From Lycocorax pyrrhopterus obiensis (lineage: Eukaryota; Chordata; Aves; Passeriformes; Paradisaeidae): 64,000 nucleotides of DNA. The stretch is from contig JACSVZ010000001.1 of the NCBI GenBank assembly GCA_014706295.1, positions 85,310,237 through 85,374,236 on the forward strand. Direction: 5' to 3'. The notes under the pieces were generated by a model. The model saw nothing but the letters and a program-made list of their open reading frames with translations. It ran no database searches and had not been told where the DNA came from. The position numbers and the translations under genes are program-made. This document shows positions 24,690 to 36,869 of the stretch, piece by piece. How positions within the stretch are numbered: position 1 is the first letter of the stretch; each line of letters opens with the position of its first letter.

Positions 24690-25070
24690 TTTATGAGGTG
24701 AGCCTATTAAAATGTGAAAATAAAGCCAAACAAATCCTTCATATCAAATAAAATGCACCAATGCTTTTTTACTATCGAAACGGAAAAGGTTTTTTCTCCA
24801 TGAGTGTACCTTGCTTTTCAAATTAAATGTCGAGTATCATGTCTCCCCCAGAGATCTGAGCTACAGAGCAAAGTTCAGATTCGTCAGCTACAGAATTATA
24901 TTTACCTTAATGCTTATTACATATCAAATTACTGTGCTGTGACATGAATAAATATTGGATTTTAAAGTTATTCCATTCAGAGTTTTACTGAAAGAAATTT
25001 GATTGCTTTAGTGCAGCTATTTAGCAGGCCAAAAAGGTCATGTATTTTAAGGAAACATTCAACTAAAACT
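24690..25070. other. Candidate conserved noncoding element
   Basis: Complex A+T-rich sequence without repeat signatures, including isolated CpGs in otherwise CpG-poor DNA (for example in TATCGAAACGG, TGTCGAGTATC and GATTCGTCAGC). Retained CpGs in A+T-rich unique sequence hint at constraint or low methylation. This is inferred from texture only; no alignment was possible. Confidence 0.3.
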
Positions 25071-26089
25071 ATGGCTGTCCTCAAAGGAAAATATTTCTCT
25101 TGCCTAGTAAATCAGCACCTTTGTTGTTGAGGTGTTGCATGTGGGATCCTGCAATCCAAACTGCAATTCCCCTCAGAGCACCATAACAAGGTAAATAGGT
25201 GCTGGATTCCTTGTTTTACCAAAGGAGGAACTGCAGCACAAGGATGGGTGTTCACAGCAACAACCTGACGCCCCTCACGGAAAGACGAGGCTGCTCTTCT
25301 TGTGCCCAGTATGATGAGGATGCCTGAGCCCCTGTGTTTGTCTCCTACTTTCAAAGTGCAGGCTTCAAAGGGGAAGAGCCCTGTGGCTCAGAGCAAGTTG
25401 TGAGTGTCCCACATACTGAGGAGGGAACAGCTTTGGCCCAGAGCTAGCCATTGTCTGGGGTGGAGGGGTCCCCACTATGGGTGTGGAATCAAGAATTGAG
25501 AGTGGACATCATAATCTAGAACCCACAATCTTACTCACCCCTTCTCTTGTGAAAACTGCACTGTTGTATCTCTGCTGCTTATTCACAAATTGCTGTTTAA
25601 TGATTAGAAAACTTAGCTTGTTTGGCTATGATAGAGTTCCCTCTCCATTCCTAAACTTGTCCTATTAAGTGTTGGCCTGTGGATCAGATTTTATGTTAAA
25701 ATCAGTGTGCTTCTAATTTTTTTTTGCAGTGGGAGTGCAATGTAGAAAAAATGGATTTTGCTACTTTCCCAAATTCCTTCTAGTCCACAGCCTGGTTTGA
25801 GTAAGGTCTCCAGCAAGCCAAAGTAGATGTGAGTACAGAATGAGACAGTATTATTTGTCAAAAGTAATTTAGAACTAGGAGTATATATGTGGAAACTGGT
25901 GTTTGCCTGCTGCTCAGACTAACAAAACAGCTGTTTCAGACTGCCTGGGCCATTTACACTGATACAGCCTCTTTCAGGGTGAGGATGTCATAGGGCTTAA
26001 ACCGGCCTTGGCTGATTAACTTCTGATTTATATAAAACCACCTCTAAATTTGCATCTGAAAAGGACTGCTTTAATCCTGTTACCTAGTA
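25071..26089. other. Unique non-coding DNA, no gene found
   Basis: Only short chance open frames (80 and 63 codons) and a T-run near 25719-25727. No transposon, RNA gene or regulatory structure that I can name. Confidence 0.5.
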
Positions 26090-26480
26090 TTAAATTTTAA
26101 AACTTCATGTCAGGGGGTCATGGTTGTTTAGTAATACAGCCTTGGATAAAAATAGAGTGACATTATTCCAACAATATTAATCTTAATGAGATGTGCAATC
26201 TTACCATGTGTGTATCAAGGACACAGTACTTATATGTTAACTTTATTACGCCAGTTAATGCAATTAGTGTAGTGTTGCTAATGTAGTTAAAAGTTTTATC
26301 ACTAATCATATGAGCTCCAATAGGATAAATATAAAGGGTTATTAATGCAGTAATTTATTATTAACAAGTAGAGAAGCAGCAGAGCAATAAACTTTGCCTT
26401 CCTGCTGTAATGCCTTTATATGTCATCACATTTTGGTTTACGTGGCATGACTGTCATTCCTTACACTGACTGATGGCTGC
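26090..26480. other. Candidate conserved noncoding element
   Basis: A+T-rich, non-repetitive block containing many TTAAT, TTATTA and CAATTAG words, consistent with clustered homeodomain-type cores, and lacking any transposon match. Typical of enhancer-like elements in amniote gene deserts, but conservation is not demonstrable here. Confidence 0.3.
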
Positions 26481-29400
26481 TGCTGGATTGTCTCTAATAT
26501 TACATAAAAAGAACCTGGCACCCATTTGAAGATCTCAGTGTCCCTCAGTCAGTTTTGTGGTGCATAATTTTTTTCACTTTTTCTCTTTCTTTTTGACAGC
26601 TTGCAGCAGGTCTGACTCTTATCTGATCAGGATTCCTGTCTGTGAGAATGATCTTTAAATACCTTCAGTTCAAGGACGCTGTAGAGTGTCTCTTTCAACT
26701 AATATGAGGTACCAAAATAGTGAAATTTAATGAGATAGAACACCAAATTGATTGTCTCGGAAAGAGTACCTGAGAGGGTAGTTAGGATGATGTGTCAATC
26801 ATTTTACCTTAACAGCTTGTACCGTCATCATGTGACATTTCTACAGAATGGCATGAACCGCTTGGTGTCAAAGGACTCATATTTGCACCTTTGATTTACC
26901 TAGCAGACAAAAATCATTAAAGGGCAAGGACTGCTTTGCTTAGTGGAGAGGACACAGCTTGTGTGGTTTTAAGCAATTTAAAAAATATTGACGCCCTAGT
27001 TTTAGGACACCTTTTAGGTGTCTTTAGCTTTATTTTTCCATCACAAGTGTTAGAATTTTGAGGACAGCCTGAACATGTTTTAATTCTGCTGGGTCATTTG
27101 ATGCCTGGGAGACAGCTCACTATTCACAGAATAGCTATCAAGAGGCAATAAGCTGAAGTCCACTCATGTTTCATGATTCAACATGAGTCATGACCCAGGT
27201 AAAAATCTGATTAGATGAGGTGTATCTTCAGATTTTTCATTGGACTCTCTTCTTCCAGAAACAATGACATGGGTTGCAGGAAGTGCAATGCATATGTCAG
27301 GTATGTGGGGCTGTTGTCTTATCACAGACAATTTCTGCTTCAAACAAGGACGCTGGTAAGTAATTCTTAGGAAGGACTTTTAAGCTTTTGACTTTTTTCC
27401 ACTCCTTAGCCATCCAGAATCCACATTTTGTGTAAAATCTGCTGTATAAGCAGCATGTAGCTTCTGCTTGTGGGGATGACAATCTGAAAGAGAAGAGAAA
27501 GGGATTAGGAGGAGATGATTTACTTTACACACTGTTGCTTTAGGTACTATACTATGGGTTAAGAAGAAACTCCCAACATTTAGGGACAGCATGCAAAGAG
27601 ATATAACTGTGAATACAAAAACACTTGTGCTAGGAGCTTGTCTGGAAGCTAAATAAAATTAGTAAACTGTGTAAAACTGGGATCAGAATAAGGCTTTAAG
27701 AATGAGGAGGTTCTTGAATGACATATAAGTTAGGGAAAAACTCTTCTGGTTGACTTTAAGGCAGACTTTGTGGTATTTTATGAAACAGGTCATATCATCT
27801 GGTTTCTTGGACTTGGTAAGCCAGTTGGTCTTCAGTCCTATCTTTTTAAAATCTTTGAAAAATAAGTTAACAAGAACAATGCCTAGCAGAGTCTTAGGGA
27901 TTGGGACAAAGGTGCTGAATCTTATACAAAGCCGTACACAATCTGTTCTTAGGAGGATTTAAATTTAGAATATGCTAGTTATTCTGTATTGTGATTTTGC
28001 TGAAAATTTGTCAAAGATCAGTTTGGGCACTTTCTATGCTAACTAATAATGGCAGCAGTATAGGACTGAGTTATTGCAGAGCCCTCCATTCAGAAGGATC
28101 CCAAAACATCTGTATGCTGCTGTGCCTAATGAGAATCACAGGCTTGTCAGCCCTTCCAGTGAAATAAAGCCATCAGATTCTCAGATGTAACCAAAGAGAG
28201 AGGAAGAGAGAGCAAGAGCTACGCCATGACATTTAAAATTCCTTTCAAGTATGCATGTGTAGTAAAATGCCAGCAATGGGGTTAGACAAGTTCATAACAA
28301 GCCTCACAAATGGGTTACTCTAAATGAGAATGTAGAGGTATCAATAATAAAACCCACACACCTGCTTTCTCAAAATGGAACATTTTAATTTAATTTTCTG
28401 CTCTTGCTTGTTCCTCTTTGAATCTCTTTCTTCATCTCTGAGTTGTAGTTGTGCCTCCAATCTCAATCTGAGCCATCTGTTCCACTTCTAATACTAACAT
28501 CTTCTATCATATAATGTACTATATCATGAGAAAAAAAAAAAGAAAGATGATGACTTTCTCCTGGGAGGAAACCTTATATTTCACAAAAGGTTCAGCTGTC
28601 ACTTCAAAACAACACCTTCCCACGCACATATATGCACCTGCCACATTAGAATATTATTAATAATGCAGCCTTCTTGTGTTTGACAAGCCAAACAAAATTA
28701 CCCAAAAAATGTGAAAAGGTCTAAGAAAGGTGAGAGCAAGTCAATGTTTCTTTTCAAAATGATAGCACCCAAACTGATCCACAATAGAAAGTAATTACAT
28801 TTTAAATGAACTGTTCTAACTTAACTTCTTGTATACGTTGCAAATTTCTGTTCTTTTCCAATTACATGGGTATCTGTTTAAGATCAGTGAAGTTTGAAGA
28901 GTTGTGTTGGCTCTTCTTAATCTCAATCTAGAACTACAAATCCCTGTTCCTTTCATTCTGTGTTGTTTTGGTCCTTCACTAGCTAATAGTCTCTATCCAA
29001 CCTCCACCACTCTTAGTGTAATCCCAAATTCACAGGGGATTTGGGGGTTGGAGGAAAAGAGGACAGTGGTAGCGCTCAATTTTGCCTGTAACTGTGGTTT
29101 CAAGCTGAGCTAGAGGGTTAGCATCCCAGTGAAAAAAGAATGGTAGTGGAGAGAAAGGAATAGACTCAAGGTTTTGGGTGGATCCTAGTAAGATAAGGAA
29201 GGGACTTTTGTCTTAAAATTAAATGAAAACTTGAAAACTGACCTGGGAGATTTAGGCCGGGATGACAAAATACAAACTAGAAAGAAATCAGGTAGAATCA
29301 GGAAAGAGTGCAGAAAGATGAGGTGAGGATCAGGTTTGTTTGGAAGGATCGAGGAGCCTGTAATGAAACACGAAGTGTGATCCTGACTGAGGCAATTTAA

Positions 29401-31892
29401 GAAAGAATAATGAGATTAAAGGAAAACACTGATGCTATCAGCAAAGAGAAAATGTCAAAGCCTCATATTTTCTTTATTCCAAATGATGTCTGGATTGAAG
29501 AAGCAGATGTGAAAGTCACTGTTTATCAGATCCAGAGAACCTTGTTTTTCACTTGTGGAGAGATTTCAGCATTATATGGCCAGAATTGTGTAATGAAAGT
29601 TTGGAAGTTTTGTGCATCTGATTCAAAATACCTCTCTTGGTTTTGTCTATCCCAATTAGTCTTTCTGACTAATGTAGCTACTATCAGTTTATGCCACTCA
29701 GGGACACAGGTGTTTCTCTAATCCTTCAAATATAATCCAGAGCATGAGAGTGAGTCAGGCATTGGGTTTCCATTTACAAACAAGGATTTTGAAATCCGAG
29801 TTTTGTGGAGATGAGGATCATAGAGGCACATAAAGGTTAAAGATTTGAGTGTAGCCCATAATAGCTGTTCTGCACTAGTGCTTCTTTGTGGACTCTCTGG
29901 TTTAGGCTTAAAACAAGCTGCAGAAAACCACATACATGGCCAGCTTAAGTCATGAGCTGAGTTGCAGAGCTGCCTGCACATTCAATGCTAAGACATAGAC
30001 AGCAGGCAGTTCAGACAAGCTGAATCTTCCTCTGAAATTTCTCTCAGTTGATTAGAGAAGACCTTTAATGTGGGGTTTCTAAATCAAGTGCCAATAGTTA
30101 AACAGAATCTTAGCTCTAGGCTGGAGTAATGCCTTTGGCATTGGAAATGGCACACGGCAATTTGCTAACTTCAGTCCATCAAGGCAACAGGAAAGGCAAA
30201 TCCAGAAAAATTGTGCTTCACATTCTTGGTCTGCTTCACTTTACAATGGCTTGTGTTTGAGGATGGCATAGATGTTGTTTGAAAATGTTTTGGAAGGTGT
30301 TGCCTGAAACCTAAGCCATATCCAGGTTTCAACATCTTTTCACTGATCCTGCCTCACTGCTGGAGGAAAATACAGTGCACTGCCTCAATAAATACTAGAT
30401 TTACTATGGTTTAGCATAAATACATGATTTTAAATATTTCCTCCTGGAACACAGTTTCCTCTGTGAGCTACAAAGTTACATTGACAGTCTTTCTGTGGGA
30501 AAGTAGTTATTCCTTCCCTCATTGCATGAACCCCATGGATTTACCTACCATACAGAATGATTTAGGGCTAAATAACTATTGATTTGACGAGCAGACTTGG
30601 GACAACGGAATACAGATGTATTTCCTGGATCCTATAGTAGTTCTAGCACCTATATAAATGTTATTTATATAGAGGAAAAGAATACAATCATCTGCCAAAT
30701 TTGAAAAAAGACATGGAGTATATTTTCACAACTAATTCCTACACCAGGAATATTTTAAATGTCTCCCAGGCTCTGGAAATCAGTGTTACAATTAGCTAAA
30801 TGAAGTTGCAAGTCATTTTATGCTCTAACCCCATATGACTTTAATAGAAAGTTTTGTGTGTCAAAAGAACATCCCTCTTGAGTGTAAAAATAACTCACTG
30901 ATTGTTGAACAGAGTCATCAGAATTAAAATGATATTTTAAAGAAAAAAGGTATCTTTAAAGTTCACATCACATGGATGGCCATGAACCATGGGGAGTGAA
31001 ATTCAGGGATTTGAGACACTTTTCCCAGAAAATGGTCCTCAATCTCATTACAGCATCTATCAGTCCCATTGCAGTCAGACCGAAAAGACTCTTTTTCCTT
31101 CCTTTTCACCTTTTGATTTGAGGTCCTTTTTCCAATTGTTTGGTCCTGGTGAGACCAACCTTCCATAATTCAATAATCACTGTCTAAAAAATGACTTTAG
31201 AATATTCACAAGTTTATTCTGTTAGTAGCTCTTGAAAACAATGCCCTGGTATTTGGAAATATTACCACAGTCCCAGAAATTTAACAAAGCTAATGAGACA
31301 TAGGAAAGAACAGGTATCATTAATACAGAAAATGATAGTAAGAAAATGTGGAAGGTTTACTGGGTATTGTGATGTATTCCTGCAGGTCATGTCTGGTAAT
31401 TTTCTATTCCAAATACATTACTATTCTCAGGCATGTGTTTATTGCAATCATGTCTTAAGATGACATGTTCATTTTCTCACTATGTGTTTGCTTAAATATT
31501 AAAAATGTTATAGAAGGACTTCTCCAGAAATTAAGCCTCAGCTTTTGATGACTGGTTACAGATACCTGGTATATTAGAGATACAGACAGTAGGTAACAAT
31601 ACATTGTATCCAAAGTTATTTGATCTTTCTTTTGAGGAAATACTGTTAGCACATGAAGAAATATTTTCCTGCAAATTGCTGCTTATAAAGAATATTAGCT
31701 ATCCCAAAAGAGACACACTTTGTGCTAAAAAGTATCTTAGAGTGAAACAAAATGTCTTAATACTAAATAGAATAGTATCCCTTTACATAAAGGAAAAATA
31801 CTTAATATTTGAGTACACATGGTTTCTTAGGGGAAATAGTTATGTTGGCTGAGGATGTAACTTAACTTTGGAACAACAGAGCTATCCCATGA
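26481..31892. other. Unique non-coding DNA, no gene found
   Basis: Over 5 kb with no recognisable gene or repeat. The longest open frame (29410-29721, + strand, 103 codons) has no known motif, signal peptide or splice context that I can support. An A-run lies at about 28530-28541. A CpG or promoter signature is absent. Confidence 0.5.
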
Positions 31893-32190
31893 GCTGGACC
31901 AACAGACCATCTAATCTGGGATTCTTTTCCAACAGGGGCTGCTACCAGATGTTTAGAGAAGAGTATAAGAACTAAGCAGTACATAATACTTCCCACCTTC
32001 CAGATATATTGTTCATGGACTTCCTGAGCTGGTGACTATTTTCAGACCATCTGCTTGCTGCACCCCCTCTCCATGAATTAGTCCAGGGCTTTTAAATGCA
32101 TTAGTGCCTTTCGTGTGTGCCTCCACAGCATCCTGTGGTAATGAGTTTCACAGTTTTATTATGCATGATGTGAAAAAGTACTGTTGATGG
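31893..32190 (-). mobile_element. Old CR1/L3-lineage LINE 3' fragment, decayed
   Basis: On the + strand the segment GACCATCTAATCTGGGATTC, then CAACAGGGGCTGCTACCAGA, and about 150 bp later GCCTCCACAGCATCCTGTGG, TAATGAGTTTCACAGTT and TGTGAAAAAGTACT, correspond to the reversed 3' region of an ancient CR1-related LINE that is common in turtles and crocodilians and survives as fossils in birds. The order and spacing of the blocks fit that family, but the middle (31950-32060) is poorly preserved. It sits on the minus strand. It is clearly more diverged than the CR1 copies elsewhere in the window. Confidence 0.6.
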
Positions 32191-32379
32191 AAAAAGGTAT
32201 TTCCAGAGGGTGATTCATCCTTCCTGACTTAGCAGAGGATTAATTACCCTTTGAAGAGTCTCATCTTCCTGCATTGACATTAGAGCTTTAGTCGATTACT
32301 TCATACTAGACACGTACATTTTAGATAACTACAGATAGGGGAGAATTATCCCAATTTTAGGGTCAGTTTAATTAAATGC
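32191..32379. other. Unique non-coding DNA
   Basis: No gene or further LINE similarity that I can defend. It may contain the unrecognisable remainder of the old LINE to the left. Confidence 0.4.
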
Positions 32380-33290
32380 AATAACCTCTTTCAGTTAAAC
32401 ACCTTCAGCATAATATTTTTTCTGTAGATTTTGATGATAGGAAATATCATAAAGTTTTCCACAAAGATGTACTTGAATGAAAAATTGCTACCTACCTTTG
32501 TAAGCCTGATGGCAAGGCTTTCCCTCTGCCAGTTTAAACTAATTAACTTTGTGTGTAGATGAGGCCTAAAGGATCATTATAAGAAGAGGAACATTAGGTT
32601 TAATTATTTATCTTTTTTTATTGAAGGGCTTTGGCTAACACGTGTGGATGGTTAAATTATACGAACTATGCCTTGAAATGGATGAATAAATTCTTGCTGT
32701 TCTATCAGTCAGTGGTTACTAAATAAATAATTTTTTAGAGGGAGATACCCTCACTAGAATTTGGGAAGTGAGCCATATATCGTATGTCAACTATATTAAC
32801 AAAGGGGATGTTTTGCACATCCAAAAGATAGAAGTTTGTACTTTGGGAGATGACAATGCACACAACACTGATCATGTAGATATAAGGTTTTTAAACAAAG
32901 TAAGATTTAATGCTTTCTATTCACCTATTACCTCAACAGAGTAATTAAATCATGTAAAACTTATTTTTAATAGTCCATGGCAAAGACTGAAGAAATTATT
33001 TTATAATGAATACGTGTTTTAAACACTTGGGATAAGAAATCTAAATAAAATATGCATTTACACAATATTCTGAAACCTTTATAGCTCTGAAATAGTTCTT
33101 ATTTGGCAAAAGCACAGACAACTACTTGGCATTAACTAAGTTAGCTCCTGTAATTGTAATCAAGGGAAATCACCTCACTGGTACTCAATTTCTAACAATA
33201 AGCTTCATAAAGCTTGTTAATGAAACTCACCATTTCAGTCTTGTTTTTTTGGAAAATAGTTATTTTCCCAAAGAAATCATAAAGTTGTAG
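32380..33290. other. A+T-rich block, candidate conserved noncoding element
   Basis: About 0.9 kb of low-CpG, A+T-rich, non-repetitive sequence with words such as TAATTAAC, TAATTGTAATC and CATAAAGCTTGTTAATG. No transposon match. It could contain one or more enhancers; this is inference from texture only. Confidence 0.27.
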
Positions 33291-34950
33291 GAATAAAACT
33301 CGAGCCAAATCAAACACACTTTTCATTTAAACTTGACTCAATCCCTTAGCTTTCTGAAGAAGTGTCATAGAAACAGTGGCATTTTGCAGCTAGACATGCA
33401 GCAGGATGAAATTAATGGTTTGGTTTTTAATGCAAGCCCTGTGAGAGTTGGACTTCTTGCTCAATCGTAGATGTCTGATGTCCTTGTGCAACTGAATGGT
33501 GAATGGTGCAGTCCAGAGATGCCTAAGTCATTTCTCACCTATGATGGCCACTGGAAGCAGTAGGACTGTCCTAGTAGTATGCCACAGCATATTGCTAGGA
33601 CAGATTACTGGTGGAACAGATAGATCCAGTAATAGTTTTACCTCTGGAGGAGGGTAAAACTGCAGCTAGACATTAGTGTCTGGATGCATACTCTTACTGG
33701 CTTTTTGCTTATGAGAGGAGCAGGACAGTAAGAGTGTGTTTTGAAGTGAATATTGGCTTGATAAAGATGTTGTTAGAGTGTTTAAGGATTTGTACCTAAA
33801 AGTGTCTGAGAAAGGCTGGATGGAAGATAAATATAGATCTGCAAAGCTATGCCAAGATGGAGCCATTTCCAAGCAGAAACGTAATGGAAATTTATCTAGC
33901 AGAAACCTTACTTGTTTAGACCTTAGACAGTCTCCAAAGTTAGGCAGTAACTGAAGCGGATTTAATATCAGTGTCAGTCATGAGCCCAAGTTTCTCTGTG
34001 GCTTTAGCATTTATCAAAAATCTTGAGCATTTTTGTATTTCTTAAAAACATGGGACAGTGGTGGTTTCCTGACTCACAATGTTGCTTTAAAATAAAAGAA
34101 TGATAATTTAAAAAATACTGTGAAAATGGCAGGCACTACTGTAAGACAAATACATAGAATTCATTCTGAAATGGTGTCAGTATTTGCTTCTTCAATGCCT
34201 AGCTATCATGATTTCCTACTTCCTTTTGCTGTTGGCAAGGTTAACTTATTTTTTAGAGGCTGGACTTTCTGAGAGCAGATGCACAGGGTCTTGGCATTCA
34301 CTGTACTGATGTGCCTCATGGAAGTCAGTAATAGTTATTTAACGGTAAGAGGAGTGTTCTGTGAATCTCCATTGAACAGGGTTCTATGTTTCCACAGAAG
34401 GTTCTTGAAACACTTCTGTTGTACAACTGTGCTTCTGAGGGCAGCAATATAAAACAAAATGTCATTGTGTAAACAAAGTAATGATTAAAACAATGTTATT
34501 CAGAAAATTGCTGTTATAAACTATGATTTCTAGCACATCTGGATGAACTACTCTATAGGAAGACATTTGTTCAATTTTTATATCTTTTATGCTTTTTGTG
34601 AATACAGTACATTCCATACATTTGCAGATATTTCAGTTTGGGGATGGTGTTTGCCATCTACCTATTCTGTACTGCTTAATTATTGATAGTTTTGATTAAA
34701 AATTCTAGCTGTGTATATGCAGTGTGTGACAGATAGGGGAATGCACAGCTGACAAATGGTGGATGCTTATTTTTGTTGCCTGTTCCATTTTTAATTTTGG
34801 AATGAAAGTCAACAACATTCTGAGCTGTATCAGCAGACAAATAGTCAGACCAAGGAAAGTGATCATCACTCAGTGCTCATTAGAAAACACATGCAGTTTT
34901 GGGTCCAGTGTTAGGTCTGTCTGTACAAGAAATTGGTTGAACTTTCATGA
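33291..34950. other. Unique non-coding DNA, no gene found
   Basis: Nothing recognisable: no gene, RNA gene, transposon or array. The left part of the 113-codon frame at 34763-35104 falls here and its right part is CR1-derived, so it is not a gene. Confidence 0.55.
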
Positions 34951-35080
34951 AGGCCACCAAAATGATGAGGGGTTGGAGCACTTGTCCTGTGAGGAAGAGC
35001 TGAGGGCGTTGCTCTTGTTCAGGCTAGTGAAGAGGTGGCTTTGGAGGAACCTAACAGCAGCCTGGTCATACCTGGAGAAA
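34951..35080 (+). mobile_element. CR1: CR1 LINE internal fragment
   Basis: Plus-strand CR1 segment. The words CCAAAATGATGAGGGGTTGG, AGCACTTGTCCTGTGAGGAA, GAGCTGAGGGCG, TTGTTCAGGCTAGTGAAGAG and AACCTAACAGCAGCCTGG follow the CR1 consensus in order. The fragment lacks the 3' tail, so it was truncated at both ends or its tail has been deleted. It covers the same part of CR1 as the start of the copy at 35868, so the two are separate insertions. Confidence 0.85.
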
Positions 35081-35867
35081 ACAATGCAAAAGGGAAATGA
35101 GTAGATAGTTGGTGGAATGGTAGGGAAGGATTTCAATGTCAGATCAGGTCCTTAGGTCTCAGGGCTGGGAGGCAGGAGACAGTCTGTGCATCTTTACAGA
35201 CCGAACTATGTCTAAGTTTTGTTGCGGTTGCTTCCTAAGTCAGTGACTGTGATGTTCTGGGCTGAAGATTCATGAGGCACAGCTTCAGGAAACTTCTGTG
35301 AATGTCCTACAGTGCTGATGTACGACTGGATGTGCCAAATATTGCCTGGTCAAATTCTGCACTGGAAGAAATTCTGCTAAAGAAATTCCAGTGAAGATAG
35401 ACCAGCAGATGGTTTGGTATTTCACCAGGGTGCTTGCTTGCTAGAGTGTTTGTGGAAGTGAAGAGAAAGGAGCTGAAGGTAAGACTCATTGTCAGTGCTT
35501 GGATGTGCTGTGTGGCGTATGGTCAAGTTCTGGGGAGCACTAAGTGCATTCTGCCAGGCCCAAAAATGCCAGAGTCTCATTGACTTCTGATTATATTGTC
35601 TGAATTTAAAGGGATGTATGTGCATGCCAGTTGTTTGTGCATGCCAGGCATGCATAAACCACACAGGTTCTCTTGCTCTATCAGTATACTGGTGATGATC
35701 CTCCATGTCCATTAATATTGATACATTCAGCTATTGACAAGGGACTTAAAGCAGCCTGTGGGAACTGGATTGTCTTCCAGGCCTGCGGGGTGGGTGTCAT
35801 GGTTTGAGACTGTAGTGGCAGCAAAGTGGCTTGAATACCCAAAACACTTTTAGTCACAGGTAGAACA
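35081..35867. other. Unique DNA between two CR1 copies
   Basis: No gene or repeat recognised in this 0.8-kb spacer. A minus-strand frame (35422-35712, 96 codons) has no known domain. Confidence 0.5.
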
Positions 35868-36275
35868 TCTGCCCTGTGAGGAAAGGCTCAGAGACTTAGG
35901 GTTTTTCAGCCTGGAGCAGAGAAAGCTCCAGGGAGACCTCATTCCAGATTTTCAATACTTAGAAGGGAGCTTAAAAGAAAGGTGGGGATAGACATTTTAT
36001 CCTGTTGTGGTAGGATAACGGGTACTGGTTTTAAGCTAAAAGAGGGTAGATTCAGACTAGATAGAAGGAAGAAACTTTTTACAATGGGAGTTGCAAAACA
36101 CTGGAACAGATTGCCCACGGTTGTGACCACCCCATCCCTGGAAATACTCAAGAACAGGTTGAATGGGTCTCTGACCCAGTGGAAGGTACTCTAGTGGAAG
36201 ATGCTCCTGCCCATGGCAGGAGGATTGAAACTAGGTTATGTTAAAGATTCCCTTCCAACCCAAACTATTGTATGG
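35868..36275 (+). mobile_element. CR1: CR1 LINE fragment with 3' tail
   Basis: Plus-strand CR1 copy of about 400 bp. It runs through CCCTGTGAGGAAAGGCTCAG, TTTTTCAGCCTGGAGCAGAG, AAAGCTCCAGGGAGACCTC, GGTTTTAAGCTAAAAGAGGG, GGAACAGATTGCCCACGG, CCATCCCTGGAAATACTCAA and CTGCCCATGGCAGGAGGATT, and ends in TTCCCTTCCAACCCAAACTA followed by TTGTATGG, the CR1 tail. It is 5'-truncated; the frame at 35982-36194 is repeat-derived. Confidence 0.95.
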
Positions 36276-36605
36276 TGTATTTGGTGTTAATGTGTGACAT
36301 GGCATCATCATCCCACAGGAGACACTGGAGTGCAGTACCAGACAGGGGAGGGGCAGGGGACACTTCTCCAGGAGACTTCAGGCCACAGCTCAGGGAGTCT
36401 CTGCCCACTTCTGTCAGTTGTGGGATTGGGGAGGGAGGGATATCTTCCATTTTGACTCGCCCAGCTTCTCACAGCTGCCGACTGTTGCCTCCTGGGGCTC
36501 AGGGCCCTTCTGGAAGGTTCTCCCCACACAGCCACAAACAGCTTCATTACAGGGTGAGATTGGAGGGTCCAAGATGAGCAGCCCTAATCCCTCACTCAAC
36601 TACCA
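36276..36605. other. GC-richer block of unknown nature
   Basis: Directly after the CR1 tail, about 330 bp are clearly GC-richer than the neighbourhood, with G-rich words such as GACAGGGGAGGGGCAGGGGA and GGGATTGGGGAGGGAGGGAT. Overlapping frames of 101, 79, 63 and 61 codons exist on both strands because of the composition; none is recognisable. It could be an unrecognised LTR or repeat, or unique sequence. I do not assign a function. Confidence 0.35.
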
Positions 36606-36869
36606 TTAAAATTTCCTGGTTTTTTGGGTCTGATCCTCCAATGAGACATTAAATTCTGGGCATAGGGAGTAGAAAATAAGAACATTTAGGTGTCACATAC
36701 ATAATAATGAGTCACAAAACTGTGATGCAAGATCCTTTCAGAGTGGCCTTAAGGCTCAGCTCTTCAAGAGCAGCAAAGGTCTTTTTGCTTTCTGCTTTGT
36801 TTTCTGTATATCCATCTGTCATTGCTCCCTGAGTCTGTCCTCCTTCCTCAATGCCAAGCTGCTTTGGAT

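Noticed and set aside
29410..29721. 103-codon frame on the + strand
   Set aside because: No recognisable protein; the codon content reads like A+T-rich intergenic DNA. Without transcript evidence it is chance.
34763..35104. 113-codon frame on the + strand
   Set aside because: Its right third is a CR1 fragment and its left part has no similarity; a chance fusion.
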